From Eudorina sp. 2006-703-Eu-15 (Eukaryota > Chlorophyta > Chlorophyceae > Chlamydomonadales > Volvocaceae), in the NCBI GenBank assembly GCA_003117195.1, contig BDSI01000127.1:186001-250000 (forward strand): 64,000 nucleotides of DNA, in the 5' to 3' direction. Shown here piece after piece: positions 1 to 11,801 of this stretch (positions are counted from its first letter, which is position 1; the number at the start of each line of letters is the position of its first letter). A program made the position numbers and the translations under genes. Below the pieces are notes generated by a model. That model saw only the letters and a list, made by a program, of their open reading frames with translations. It was not told the origin of the DNA and did no database searches.

Positions 1-298
1 TCGTGGTGTACGACTAGGGTTCGACCCCCAGGACTACAGGGCCCGGGCCCTGAGGTGCTACCCGCCGCCATATAATTCGAAGCGCGCCGCTGAACAGGGG
101 GCGGGTGGGTGGGTGGGGCCCCCGCATGTCATGTGGTCGTCCTGGGTGGGCCGGGGTGAGGACTGAGGAGGGATCGTAGAGCCAACCCGGTTTAGCTGGG
201 TACAGTACACACGTGGCGGGTTTCAGCATTGGTTGAGGGAGGCGTTAATAAGTGTTGAAGGGGAGATGAGCCGCGAGAAAGCAAGCCGCTAGACGGAA
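1..298. other. Non-coding flank, no gene seen
   Basis: No supported exon. It holds a short tRNA-B-box-like string (GGGTTCGACCCCC, about 15-28) that recurs near 6591 in a similar TGTACGAC-rich context, and a short GGGT run near 103-117. Confidence 0.5.
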
Positions 299-2925
299 GG
301 TCACGGCCACTGGGGGACGAGTTGCACGGCGAGTTTTTACCTCTTAGGCCACCTTACCATGAGGGGCGCCTCGCTTTCTAAGGAAGCTGGCCACTCGGTA
401 CGACACGGCACGTCCCGGGGTACGGCGAGGGAAGCTATCACGCTTCAAGCAGGGGGCCACATGGCTCCCCGGTATCCAACCATGACGGGCGGCATGTACG
501 GCCGGGTGGGTGTGTACGGCAGGTCCTCCGGGCGGAGGATGAGGGGTCTGGGCAGTGCGAGCTTTGCCAGGCAGGGGGCCAGTAGGGCACCCCGCGCGTG
601 CACGTACGACTGGGTTTTAATGATTCTTTCCTGCGCTTGATGTTTAATCTTCAGGTAGTTTGCAAGGGGCGCCAGACATAGCCTGATGATGTTTGTTTGT
701 AACCGTTACAAGGTGGATTATTTTGTTGTTCTCTTGGTCTTGGTCTTGGTCTTGGGCTTGGGCTTGGAGGCTAAGCAGCGGTTCTCCGGGAGTCGACACT
801 GGGCGCGTTGGACATGGGGAAGTTGGCATGAGCCGCAGGAGGAGGTCAAGGAGTGCGCTGGCCGTAAGGTTGGCATTGCTCTCAGGATTGGAAAGCGCGG
901 ACGGTGGGCGGTGTGCCAGGGGAGCCCAGCGGCGGTGGTTGGGCGCATACGTGTTTTCGTCAGGTGGAAGCGCGGTTGGTTGAGCTCATATTGCACTTTC
1001 TCTCTCCGCGCGCTTTTTATATTGCTGATCACAGAAGGAGCTCCGGGCGACTCTGCCGGTCAGGACGTCAAGCCCTTCCTTGCGCTCGGCCGTCGGCAGG
1101 CGGGCAGGCAGACGCAGTGATGGCAAGCTCCGTGGGTGTGGAGGGGTCGTGGTGCGGAACATCGCCTCCGGCCCCCACCCGACACTCTCTTCCCCCTCGT
1201 TCACTCCGGCCATGCATGCATCATGATCATTAATAATATCATCATCATTGATACCATCATCACCATCAAGCTAATCAATATGGTGGGGTGGCATCGGGAC
1301 CACACCTCTTGTTTCTCGCTGTGCACATCGATATGGAGAGGAGGTCTGGTGCCCGGATTGAAGTCCTGGTTGCAGTGGAGGAGTACGATGACAGAGAGGA
1401 CGATCTAGGTTCCGGCAGTTGTCTGTTGTAGACTTGTGGTACCTAGGGTTCATCTCCCGCGACGTTTCACGGGGTACACCCGCTGTTTTTCTGCCTGGTT
1501 GGAGACTGGGGAGAGGCCGGATCCGGGGTCAGATCCAGATTGCGTTTTGAGAGCAAACGCGGATCCGAACGGCACAGCGCGATGAGGCACATCTACCTCA
1601 CAATATTCTCACTCTTCTATAACCGACCATCACCTATGTACTTCACACCGGAGGTCCGCATGCGCGCCCGCCTGTTTGCGGCATCGGCTGCATTGGCTCT
1701 GCCAGGGCGGGCTCAGGGCGGGGTTGCGGTGTACAGCAGGAACGCGCCGGCGATGCGAGCGGGGCGGGACGGGGCGGCGTGTGGATGGTTTCTGAGCTCC
1801 GACTGCGGGGGAGGGGCGGGGGGCCAGACGACCTGGACTGAACAGGGCGGGTGTTGCTTGTTGCTCGACACCAATGATCTGAAATGATCAAGGCTATGGC
1901 CGTGTCATCATTGCTGCGAAGTCAGGGTCGGTGGAGCGAGGAGGTGTCGTACTCGTGAAGTAATCCCCAGGTTGCCGTACCAGGAGGGAGGGGTGGGAGG
2001 GTTTGGGAGGCACCGGAAAAGGAGTCGTGCAGTCACGGGGTTGCGGTTGAACACGGTACGACAGCCTGGGAGCCTGCCCGCGCGCACGTTATGTACCAGT
2101 AGCCGTACGTGGGAACTTTAGTGCAAAGCGGCCGCAGAGGGAAGACTCGCTTTGAGCTGGGCGGGGACGGAATTGGTGCAATTTCGCATATTGCCTTTGT
2201 CGCCTGTTCCTTAGGGTCAAAGTTGAGAGCCGGGTGGTCGTGTGCGCTTGTACGCCCCTAGCGGCTTTCCGTTATGAGTGTGTGGACGAGCTGTACGAGG
2301 TACGAGTCCGGTCATCATGCCGAGCCGTTCTTGACGCCGCTGGTCGTGTTCCTCTGCTTCTTCAACGTGTAGTATTCAGTTGGAGGCATTCCCGCGGATC
2401 AGATCCTCTTGGAGGTCAGGGTTGCGATGGCGGCACCGCGTGGTACCGCAATCAACCGGGCCCGGGGCCGCCGTTGTCGCTTTCGTGTGCAGTAGCCGCC
2501 TACGTTAACGACGAGGCGGGAGAGAGAAGAGGCTGTGTCGTCCGTGCCGTCCTTGTGTTGCGACGCGGGAGATACTGTGTCCATATAGCCCAACAGGGCC
2601 TCCATGTATTTGTGGGTGCTGCAATATTGCCGGTGTTTCGATTGTAAATATCTCGTTCCGCAGGGAGCCGTTTTGGTCGTTGACATTATGATAACGAGGA
2701 CCAGTCACGAAGATAGTCGCACAGGCGTACAGGCGCAGACAGACTTGTTAGTCGTACAGGCGCAGACGGACAGGTTGGTCGTACAGGCGCAGACGGACTG
2801 ATCATCCCACCGCAGGGGCATGCCGCCGCGCATACAGGAGGAAGCCATGCCGAAGAAAAATTCAACTATGATTCAACTGCACCAAGCGAATGCAGGTCGC
2901 AGTATCTCATTGCCCGATGGCAGCG
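299..2925 (+). repeat. Dispersed ~2.6 kb repeat, copy 1
   Basis: The segment is matched, in the same order and orientation, by 7113-9327. Shared landmarks are TCACGGCCACTGG at the left edge, a block around 355-660, a (TTGGTC)n stretch near 735-765, a very similar block at 1545-1870 (against 8183-8520), a block at 2230-2370, and CAGACGGACTG followed by GGGGCATGCCGCCGCG near the right end. Identity looks like 80-95% in blocks, with large indels (1085-1500 has no clear counterpart). No long intact ORF, terminal inverted repeat or target-site duplication was seen. Probably an old transposable element or segmental duplication; family unknown. Confidence 0.75.
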
Positions 2926-3836
2926 CCCATGCAGGTCCGAGATGCCAGGTCCCAACCAAACCTTTCAAGGCCAGGAATCCAAAGCGCCGACATTATTGTT
3001 ATTACGATTTCATTTTGGTAGTTGTCTCAAGCGTCCTCCTGGCGACGAAACGTGCGTGCTAAAGCCTCTGAATTAAAAGACATGACTAAAGTCCTAACAA
3101 GTCTCCCTGTCATACCTTCATTGTTTTCGGGCAGTATAAATGATAAATGTTCTGTTCCTAACTTGTTGACAAAATTCATGCAGGTTTTGGCTTGCTTTTC
3201 AACTTGCTTGCTGTTGGCCTCGGGTTCAAGATACAAGAGCAGCAATCACAGCCTATTAGTAGAATTATAATATCTTGAGCCAGATTACATATTCATACAT
3301 GAAAACGGTGCCCCTGAGATGCTTGGCGCTTTATTGCCGTTGCTATGATCCCCTTGTTAGCTCATTCGGGTGTCATTGTCAACGAGAAATGTCAAGTATC
3401 AGACCAATATGACTGCATTTCTCGAATCAATTTCAATGAGTCAACATAATTTAGTGCCAGACTGCCAGTCCATAAAAACGATTGTACCGGTACTGGGTAT
3501 GAGGTATAAGGGCCCAGAAAACCGGACCGCCAATAATAAAAGTAAATTTATTAAAGAGATAAATAACCATGAAGTATTCTCCAGTTACTGACAATCTTCT
3601 GGCCGTCCGCACGTCCGCAAACAAAGTTCCCGTACAACCAGAAGGTCAACGCTCAACGGGCATCACAAAAGTATATAATCGCCATTTTGATTCTGCGCTG
3701 TTACCAAACGCATTTCATGATATTACCTGTAATAGTGCATCTGTGGTTCGTCAATACCCTTGCAACAGGTTGAAGAAAACGTTGGACGCGGATTATCTTT
3801 TAGCCTTTCTACTTACCCTTTATTTATTAACGCACC
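2926..3836 (+). promoter_or_regulatory. AT-rich island upstream of gene at 3837
   Basis: From about 2990 the composition switches from GC-rich to AT-rich, with runs such as AATTAAAAGACATG and TTTATTTATTAACG, then returns to GC-rich exactly at the ATG at 3837. No convincing exon is present. The same kind of island covers the 5' ends of the other genes modelled here, so a promoter/5' UTR role is inferred. No specific factor site is recognised. Confidence 0.45.
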
Positions 3837-6060
3837 ATGACCGTCGGGCCTTTGGCTCGCGTCGAGGTCAGCCGCGGCAGCTTCACGGGCACCTCACAGA
3901 AGTTGGGGTCGCTCGTTTCCGGGCATTCCTTCAGCCTTCCACAAGGTTTCCTCGCAAATGCCACAGCGGGTGGCGCATTCGCGCAGGTTAGCAGCAGCGC
4001 CGAGTCTAGCCGCGACGCGAGCCCAGCTCGGCAAACTGCAGGCGCGCTCGTTTGCTCTGAATGGCAAGCAAGCTCTACCGAGTGGCAAGCAAGGACAAAA
4101 AACTTGTTGGCGAACGAGTTGGCCCAGGCGGACATCGCTGCGGCTGACGGCCCGTGCATAGACACAGAGGCGGTTCTTCAGGAAGTTCCGTCGCTTGCCT
4201 ACGAGCTAGGCCTCAAAGCCCTTTGGCTGGACCGACATCCGTCATTGTCGGGACTCTCCCGGTATTCCGGCCAAAATGACTCGCGCTACTCGGGCCAAGA
4301 CAATTCGCGCTACTCCTGCCAAGACGATTCGCAACCGCTACCGAAACCGCCGCTCTCTGCGGGCCGGCCCGGCGCGAGCTGCCTCTCTTACTGCCCCTCC
4401 TGGCGTATCAGCGAGTGAGTGTAGTGTCCCCCGTGTCTCCTTCGTGTGCAAGCCAATCGTTTCTGTTACAAGCCAAGTGTTTCTGTTGCTAGTCAAATGT
4501 TTCTGTTGCAAGCCAATGGTTTCTGTTACAAGCCAAGTGTTTCTGTTACAAGCCAAATCCTGGATATTGCCTGTGGGACCCAGCAATAGGGATGAGTGGT
4601 CATGCCATGGTTGGGTCTGTGCGGTAAGGGGGCCGTGGCGGTCTTGAGCATTCAAACAGGACAGCCGTGCCATTGCAACTGCTGCTGCCACGAACTGCTA
4701 CTGCTGGTGCACCACACCGTGCCGTACCGCAATATCAACGAACTGCATCGCTGCTGGAGCCTTTGCTTGCCCGAGGCCTTTTCCTTCCAGAGTCGCTTTC
4801 TGGAGCTTAGGCTGTTCTGGCTTACCGACAGAAAGCGCCTCCTTCCCTTCCATCCCTTTCTTCAGCGGCAGCGGGCCCTGAGTGCCTTCAACCGAACTCC
4901 GGCCCCATCCCACCCCGACTGCTTACACTTCCACTTCCTTCCCACCCCACCCCCCTCCCACATCCCCACCCCCCACAGGTCTATGATCTGGCCACTGGCG
5001 GAGCGCTACGTCCGCGAGTCCCCCAAGCCGCCGCCCTCGCCGTCACCGCTCGCACCCGCGCCCGGCGGCCCTTCCTCCCACCCCGCCAACGCCACCGAGT
5101 CCAACAGGCCGCCTGGAGCGGCCAACACTGCTGGCTTCGACGCCTCACCTCCCTCACCGCCTTCCCACGCCACCCCCAAGTCCTCCGCGGGCGTCCAGAC
5201 CGCGACAGCCCTGAGCATCGATCTCCGGGAGGCGCCGCCGCTGCCCTCCGGCATCGGACCCGTGGGTCTGTCCAGCCCCAAGCAGCGCTTCCGTCGTGCC
5301 GCACTGAGTATCATCGCCCGCAGCCGCTTGGAGCTCAAGAAAAATCTCAAGGAGGCCAGCATTCAGGCAGGCGAGGTGGCGACATCAGCCGACGGCGGCG
5401 CTGCGCCGCCGGCCGCCGACTTCACGTCCTCCATCACTGTCGGTGGCGGATCCCTGGCCTCAGCCTCGCCGGCGCAGCAGCAGCAACAGGCATCCGCGCA
5501 GCCGTCTTCGAAGCGGTCGGGCAGCTTCCGTATCGACCACGTCGTTGCGGATGCGGTGGCGGATGCGGTGTGCAATGTGGTGGCCCCCACGCCCACGCCC
5601 CGGAGTCGGGCGGCGTTGCGGCTGCGGGTTCGGGCGCTGGTGGCGGGTGTGAGTGTGCTCTACACGGCCGTCAACCTGGGTGGCTGTGCGGCTGCAGTGA
5701 TGCACGCGGACTTCGCCAACGACTTCGCCAGCTCGGCCAAAGCGGTGCTGGGTAAGTGTGACACCTGAGTGTTGGGCTGGTTGGGGGGCCTGGGTTCGCG
5801 GAGTGGGGAGTGGAAGGGGAAGAGGGTGTGTATCCCTCGGGTCATGTGCTTCGCCCAACCCGTCCCCGACCGCTTCTCCAATGCGCTGCTCCCTCTCCAT
5901 CCTTCTCCTCTCGACCTCGCTATCCTCCCCTCCCTCCCTCCCCCCCTGGTGTGTAGACTTCATGGTGACGGCGCCCTCGGTGACCGGCATCGCTCAGGAC
6001 CTGATGTCCATCGGGGTGGCGGTGGGTCTGGGGATGGCGCAGCGCAGGCCCCACTGCTAA
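3837..6060 (+). CDS. Three-exon gene, protein of unknown function (484 aa)
   Basis: Exons 3837-4414, 4979-5751 and 5957-6060. Introns start GTGAGT and GTAAGT and end CACAG and TGTAG. Junction phases (2 then 1) agree and the total is 1455 nt. The start is the first ATG after an AT-rich island. The N-terminal third ends in a short repeat of the type RYSGQ(N/D)(D/N)S; the middle is Pro/Ala/Ser-rich and disordered-looking. The C-terminal ~90 residues are the most ordered part: a basic segment (LRLRVRALVAG) leads into a hydrophobic stretch rich in Val/Ala/Gly, then a second Gly/Val/Ala-rich stretch before the C-terminus RRPHC. Possibly membrane-associated, but no family was recognised. A TGTAA signal lies about 290 bp past the stop. 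The gene lies between the two copies of the ~2.4 kb repeat. The splice joins are solid; the first exon is less sure because the opposite strand is also open there. Confidence 0.6.
4440..4560 (+). repeat. ~22-26 bp tandem repeat in intron 1
   Basis: About five imperfect copies of a unit containing TTTCTGTTACAAGCCAA, inside the first intron of the gene at 3837-6060. Copies differ at a few positions (TTACAAG, TTGCTAG, TTGCAAG), so it is not a recent expansion. Confidence 0.85.
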
Positions 6061-7112
6061 TGACAGAGGGCGGGCGGGTGGGCTGATCCGCGGATGGCCT
6101 GCCTCAGCTCACTCGCCCAGTAGGTAGGTAGCTGATCAGCTGGCCAGCGCGCAGGCGGCGTAGTTTTCCCTGTCATCACGGACTGGCGGGTGCAGCCCCC
6201 ATTGACTCAGTGGAGGAGTCAGAATGCGGATCGGTGGGCAAGCAGCGAGGCAGCCAAGGGGCTTGAGGAGATTTGCGATGGGGAACCGTTGGGAGGAAGC
6301 GGAGGAGCTTGGGTCGCAGGTGGGGCAGAGGCGCAGTTGGGGAGTGTGTAAAACGCTGCAGTGAATTCTTGAAAGGATAGATGAGAGCAAAACTAGGGAA
6401 AGAAGAATTTCAAAGAAAGAGCAAGAGCAAGCCTGGAAGGAAGAGCAACCCGGTAGACTCGAGGGAGAGGTGTACTGCACTGTACTGCATTTGCCTTTCC
6501 CCGCTCGAGGGAGGGACGTGATAAAGGAATGTGTGTCAGTGGAGAGAAGCGAGCTGCGTGCGAGGTCGTGATGTACGACGTGGTGACTTTGGGTTCGACC
6601 CCGCGGGACGATAGGTCCTTGGGTTTGGCTTGAACCTGTTGTCATATCGGTCCAGAGAGGCGTGCTTGAGTAGCGAGATACGCGCCCGTCAAGGGATGTG
6701 AGTGTGCGTGTTGGAAAAGTGAGCCGCTTGATGTGCGGCACATGGAGTTGCGGGAATGCGGATGTGCGGACGCGCGCGCCGGTGTCATTGAGGGTATGTC
6801 AATGCCGGTGTCTGTCAATGTCTGCCATCCTGCGCGACCCAAACCGGTGTTGTACCGGTGCTTGCTCCCGTGTGCATGCCATGTGGCCTGCATTAGTGAA
6901 TGATGTCCAGCATCGCCGTCATTGTCGTGGTCCCCATCATCGTTTGTATCATAAAGATCCGCCCAGTGGAGTGGAGTAGAGTAGGGTAGAGCCTTGCATT
7001 GTTTCATTGCTGCAGCAATGCACGTGGTCCCTGTGGACCCGGTGGAGGAACAATTCCTTTCGTGCGGGTTACTGAAGGGTGTACTGCTGCTGCTGCTGCT
7101 GCTGCTATTCAT
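6061..7112. other. 3' UTR then intergenic
   Basis: Holds the 3' UTR of the 3837-6060 gene up to roughly 6365, then sequence with no supported exon. A short (CTG)n run at 7084-7107 directly precedes repeat copy 2. A tRNA-B-box-like string (GGGTTCGACCCC) occurs at about 6591. Confidence 0.5.
6347..6351 (+). terminator. Poly(A) signal TGTAA
   Basis: TGTAA, the usual poly(A) signal of volvocine algae, 287 bp after the stop at 6058-6060. The distance fits an ordinary 3' UTR and supports the end of this gene model. Confidence 0.6.
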
Positions 7113-9327
7113 GGTCACGGCCACTGGCGGGGGCGAGTTTTTTATTTACCTCATAGTTAGGCCACCTTACCATGAGAGGCGCCTTTCCATTGAAGCTGGC
7201 CACTTGGTACGACACGGCACGTCCCGGGGTACGGCGAGGGAAGCTTGCACGCTTCAAGCGGGGGGCCACATGGCTCCCCGGTATGAACCATGACGGGCGG
7301 CATGTACGGCCGGGTGGATGTGTACGGCAGGTCCTCCGGGCGTAGGATGAGGGGTCTGGGCAGTGCGAGCTTGGCCAAGCAGGGGCCAGTAGGGCATCCC
7401 GTGCACGCCTGTGCGAATGGGTTTCCATAATTCTTTCCTGCCCTTGATTTTTGATCTTCGAGTAGTTTGCACGGGACGCCAACATTCTCCCATGGACTGA
7501 TCATTATTTGCTGTGTTCTTGGTCTTGGTCTTGGTCTTGGTCTTGGGGGCTAGCCAAGCAGCGATTCCCCGGGGGTCGACGTGTCGCGGTTCTGGGGGCG
7601 TTGGATATGGGGCCGCTGGCCGGAGCCGCAGGAGGAGGTCAAGGAGTGCGCTGCCGGAGGGCCATCGATCAACATTGAAAGCGCGGACGGTGTGTCAGGG
7701 CCCGCTGGCAGTGGTTGGGGGCATTCGTATTCTCTTGGATAGATGGGCAGTGGTGGTTCGGGCTCTTGCATGTCTTCTCTCTCTTGCCTTGTATTGCTAT
7801 TATCACAGAAGGAGCTTCGGACGCCTCTGCCGGTCAGAGCGTCAAGCCCTGCAGTGGTCGTTCTAGACTTGTAGCGTCTACGTGGTTGGCCTACCACTAG
7901 GCGAACAACGGCACCCAGACCCCGCGGCGGCCGTTGGCGGCCTGGCAGCCCTGCCCTTCGGGCCTGGCCAGCTGGCCGGTTGGCGCGACGGGCCTGGGTG
8001 CCGTTGAGAGGGGCCTGACACGTGTCTGCGCCAAGCGTTTAGATAGGGTTGCAGCGGCGGCGCGAGGGTGTTCACTTCAGGCTAGCTGCGACAGATAGTT
8101 TTTTTACCCGCTGTTTGCGTGCCTCTTCAAGACTGGGGAGAGGCCGGATCCAGGTGGTCCCTCTCCGAATCCAGATCCAGATTGCGTTTTGAGAGCAAAC
8201 GCGGATCCGAACGGCACAGCGCGATGAGGCACATCTACCTCACAATATTCTCACTCCTCTATAACCGACCATCACCTATGTACTTCACACCGGAGGTCCG
8301 CATGCGCGCCCGCCTGTTTGCGGCATCGGCTGCATTGGCTCTGCTAGGGCGGGCTCAGGGCGGGGTTGCGGTGTACAGCAGCAGGAACGCGCCGGCGATG
8401 CGGGCGGGGCGGGACGGGGCGGCGTGTGGATGGTTTCTGAGCTCCGACTGCGGGGGAGGGCGGCTAACCTCGACTGAACCGGGCGGGAGTTGCTGTGCTT
8501 ATTGTTGCTCGACACCAATGATCAAGGCTATGGCCGTGCCATCATTGCTATGAGGTCGGGAAATCTAAGTGCAAAGCGACCGCAGAGAGGGGTGACGGAA
8601 GACCTCGCTTTGAGCTGGGCGGGGAACCGGCGATGGTGTGCTTGCGCCTGTTGCCTTTGTCGCCTATTCCTTAGGGTCAAAGTTGTGAGTCGGGTGGTCG
8701 TGTGCGCTTGTACGCCCGTAGCGGCGTTTCGTTATGAGTGTGTGGACGAGCTGTACGAGGTACGAGTTCGGTATACAGTCCGGTCATCGTGGCGAGCCGT
8801 TCTTGACGCCGATGGTCGTGTTCCTCTGCTTTTTCGTAGGGGGGAGCTACGTGTAGTACTCAGTTGGAGGCACCCCCGCAATCAACCGGGCCCTGGGGCC
8901 ACCGTAGTCGCCTTGGGGTGCAGTAACCGCCTACGTTAACGGTGAGGCGTCAGAAAAAAGAGGTCGCTGCGGTAGCGACGTGGAAGGTGCTGTGTCCATA
9001 GAGCCCAGCAGGGCCTCCATGTCATACGTGGGTGATGTAATATTGATTATTTCGGTAGATCAGCTAGGTTTTATTGCCGGTGTTTCGTGTGTACTGTGTG
9101 GGCCGAGTATCTCGTTCCGGCCGGAGCCTGCACCCGGAGCTGTGTATGTCGCCGGTGATGCTATCAGCATAATGATAAGGAGGACCACCCAAAGAACTGC
9201 TCGCTCGCCGTGCAGGCGCAGACGGACTGTTCATCCTACCCTAGGGGCATGCCGCCGCGTACAAGCAGGGCGCCTTGCCCAAAATAACGCAACCACGGTC
9301 GCGGTATCTCCATGGCCCGATGGTCGG
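7113..9327 (+). repeat. Dispersed ~2.2 kb repeat, copy 2
   Basis: Same orientation as copy 1 (299-2925). It shares a landmark block around 7165-7490, (TTGGTC)n at 7518-7548, a block 8120-8530 that is nearly identical to 1540-1900, and the right-end CAGACGGACTG...GGGGCATGCCGCCGCG. It carries about 250 bp near 7870-8110 that copy 1 lacks. No intact ORF, so it is annotated as an inactive repeat of unknown family. Confidence 0.75.
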
Positions 9328-11801
9328 TAGTCACGTGTCACTGAGCGCTCGCCACCATGTATTATTATTCAGGATGTGACCGCGGACCCCGCGGGTCATC
9401 GGTGACAGCCAAAGCTTCCTCACCGTTCATGGCATAAACGAACCTGCGCCACCATGGCGCACCGGACAGTCTCTACAAGTGCACCGAAACATCCCCATGC
9501 CCACACTACCAGGGAACCACCCCGATCCTGAGAACCAAAGTCAGCCAAGCATGTATGATTGAATGGGACCCCAAAAGGGATCAACGGCGTATACCAGGGC
9601 AAGCCCCAGCATCTATGTAGCAGCGCAATGCCATCAGGTCCGGAACCCCGGGTCGCGGCGCGTCAGGTCCCGACTTTACGAAACGCCATGTCCCAGCTCC
9701 CGCCGGCTAGCGGCCCCGGCCGCCGGGCGGACCGCCTGACGCAAATCCCGAACCGTCTAACGCGCTAAGCACGAACGCGACCAGCGCACCTGCCGGCATT
9801 TCAACGTGCGAGGGAGAGCCAAGCGAGCATGACAGTGGCCTGCTCCGGAGGAGCTCCAAACACCCCAAGCACGGCTTCGGGCCCGGGGCCAAAGGGCCCT
9901 CCTCGAGATCGCAACCTCCTGGGTGCCTAGGCCAAGCGGCGGCTGGGTGCGTCGCGCCATTTTGCAGGCCCTGACCCGGATCAAGAGACCCGAAGCGGCT
10001 TTCGCGCCGGGTAGCCACTGCACGCGTGGAGCGGTGTACAAGCATGGTGGCCGCGATCTCGACGTCCGTCTGATGATCGCCCGTTGGGGACGCGGGTCCG
10101 CCTTGTCCTCTGCCACATTACAAGCAAGGGTGCTTGCAGCGCAGTTTGGTCCCCAAGGAGTAGCAGGCGTCATGGCACGAAGCACACATATGGCCCGTTG
10201 CTGCGGGGTTGGTGTTCGTCTGGTCTCATACATTGTGACAAACGGCGAGGCGTACATGGCACCGCGCGTCGCGCCCACGGGCTGCACCGATCAGCTGTGC
10301 GGTACGCCCTCCTCGGTTGATGTTTCCTTCGTCCGGCCGGCCTGGCGTCCGGGCTGTGTCGCCTTGCTTGTACGCCGTGTCATTGGAGTAACGTACATGG
10401 CGTGGCGTGGCGTGGCGTGGCGTGTGCGCCCCGCGGTGTGTTGCGTTGTCTGCGAGGCCGGGTGGTTGGCTCTTGTTGGCCGTGTGGTTGGCTCTGGGCT
10501 GGCAGCACCTGTGGTTCGTTCGACTGGTTGTTGGCCGCTTCTTTCTCCTGCCCTGGGGCATTTCGTTTGTTGAAGGCTCGCGTTGTGGTGGTTCCTGGAT
10601 GCTAATTCTTTGGCATCGCTCCCTGCTTTGCGCACGGCATCCCCCTGGGGTACTCCGTCTGCACCTGCACATCCTCTTTGGCTGATCCCCCTTGGAACGG
10701 TGCTTCCTAATGCATTGTGACGATGCCTCCTGATGCATTTCTGTTCGGCGCGTGCCGTGCAGGTCATGATTATGGGGGTTGTCCAGGCCGTCCATGATTT
10801 CTGACTGATCCAAATTGCCGTTCACTTCTTCACAGATACATGAGGTTCCCTCCTAAAACTACCAAAACCGGGATGGCCGCGGCATGCCCTCTCTTATAAA
10901 AAGCCCTTCCTTCATTGCACAAATTGTGTATGCCATTTTCCTTACAGCCTCCAAAGGGAATGTGAGGATCGCGGGACATGCCATTACCACGGTCCGTCAG
11001 CTTGTCGAACAAGTCGAACCGCGTTGGTGTGAACTTTGGTGTGAACTTGACGGACACAGGCACGTAAGACACTCGCCAGCTAAAAATATCATAAGAAGAT
11101 TGTATTCCATGAAAGGTTCCAGGGGACGAGCACCTACCGGTACCGATGAAGAAAGAAGGCCGCTTGACCGCAATGATTGGATCGGGTACACTGCGACCAT
11201 ACTCAACTGGAACGCATGTGTTTTGGTGCCATCGCTCTGGCATTGCTTGGTAAAATAGCAAGCGGACCGCAGTAGAAGATCCCATGCCGACAATATGCAA
11301 TCATTCGTGAAAGCACGAACGCGTTGCGGAGATGGCAAGCTTGCCTTAAAGCATCCCTAGCAATGCATTTGACCTTGAAGCTTCCATCACAAAAGCCAAC
11401 CGACATTACGACGTGACCCGTACACTCGCGTGACAGCGAATTGGCCAGAGACTTGGCATTGAAGGCATATAGTCGACTTATGCGGACGAGAGTTTACGGA
11501 GGTTTGAGGAGCAGGTGTACGTCCAAGCATTAATTTTCTGTATCAAAACGCGAGCTCGCGACGGGCTTCGTGTAGGTAGCTAAGTTCTTCAATTAAGGGG
11601 CAATATTGTGTATTCGCATTAACAGGTCGTAGGCTCTGCGCAGTTCCGTTTGCGCAGCATAAGTTTCCTACCGCATCTGGCTGCGATTTTTTGGGAGGTT
11701 TATGGAAACACTGGAGTACAATGTGTTGCGGGAGCGGGGTGAGTTTGGCTGAGAGGTTGCAGGCATGCCGCATAGGAACTACCTATCTCTGAAGTTCTCC
11801 G
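9328..11801. other. Intergenic; AT-rich island from ~10.69 kb
   Basis: 9328-10690 is GC-rich and open on both strands without a recognisable family. A short (GGCGT)n run lies near 10402-10425. From about 10690 the sequence becomes AT-rich, up to the ATG at 11802. An open frame on the - strand (10830-11300) and another on the + strand (10884-11258) overlap each other; neither has family support. The island is read as the 5' region of the gene starting at 11802. Confidence 0.4.

Noticed and set aside
3827..4165. - strand frame ending KGPTVMVR followed by TAATAAA, considered as a 3' exon
   Set aside because: Protein-like, but the + strand frame joins in correct phase to two further exons through good splice sites, so the + strand reading was preferred. 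The alternative is not fully excluded.
10226..10825. 199-aa basic frame on the - strand, considered as a retroelement gag-like ORF
   Set aside because: It starts at a non-ATG codon, has no zinc knuckle, reverse transcriptase or LTR nearby, and a second frame of the same strand is also open.
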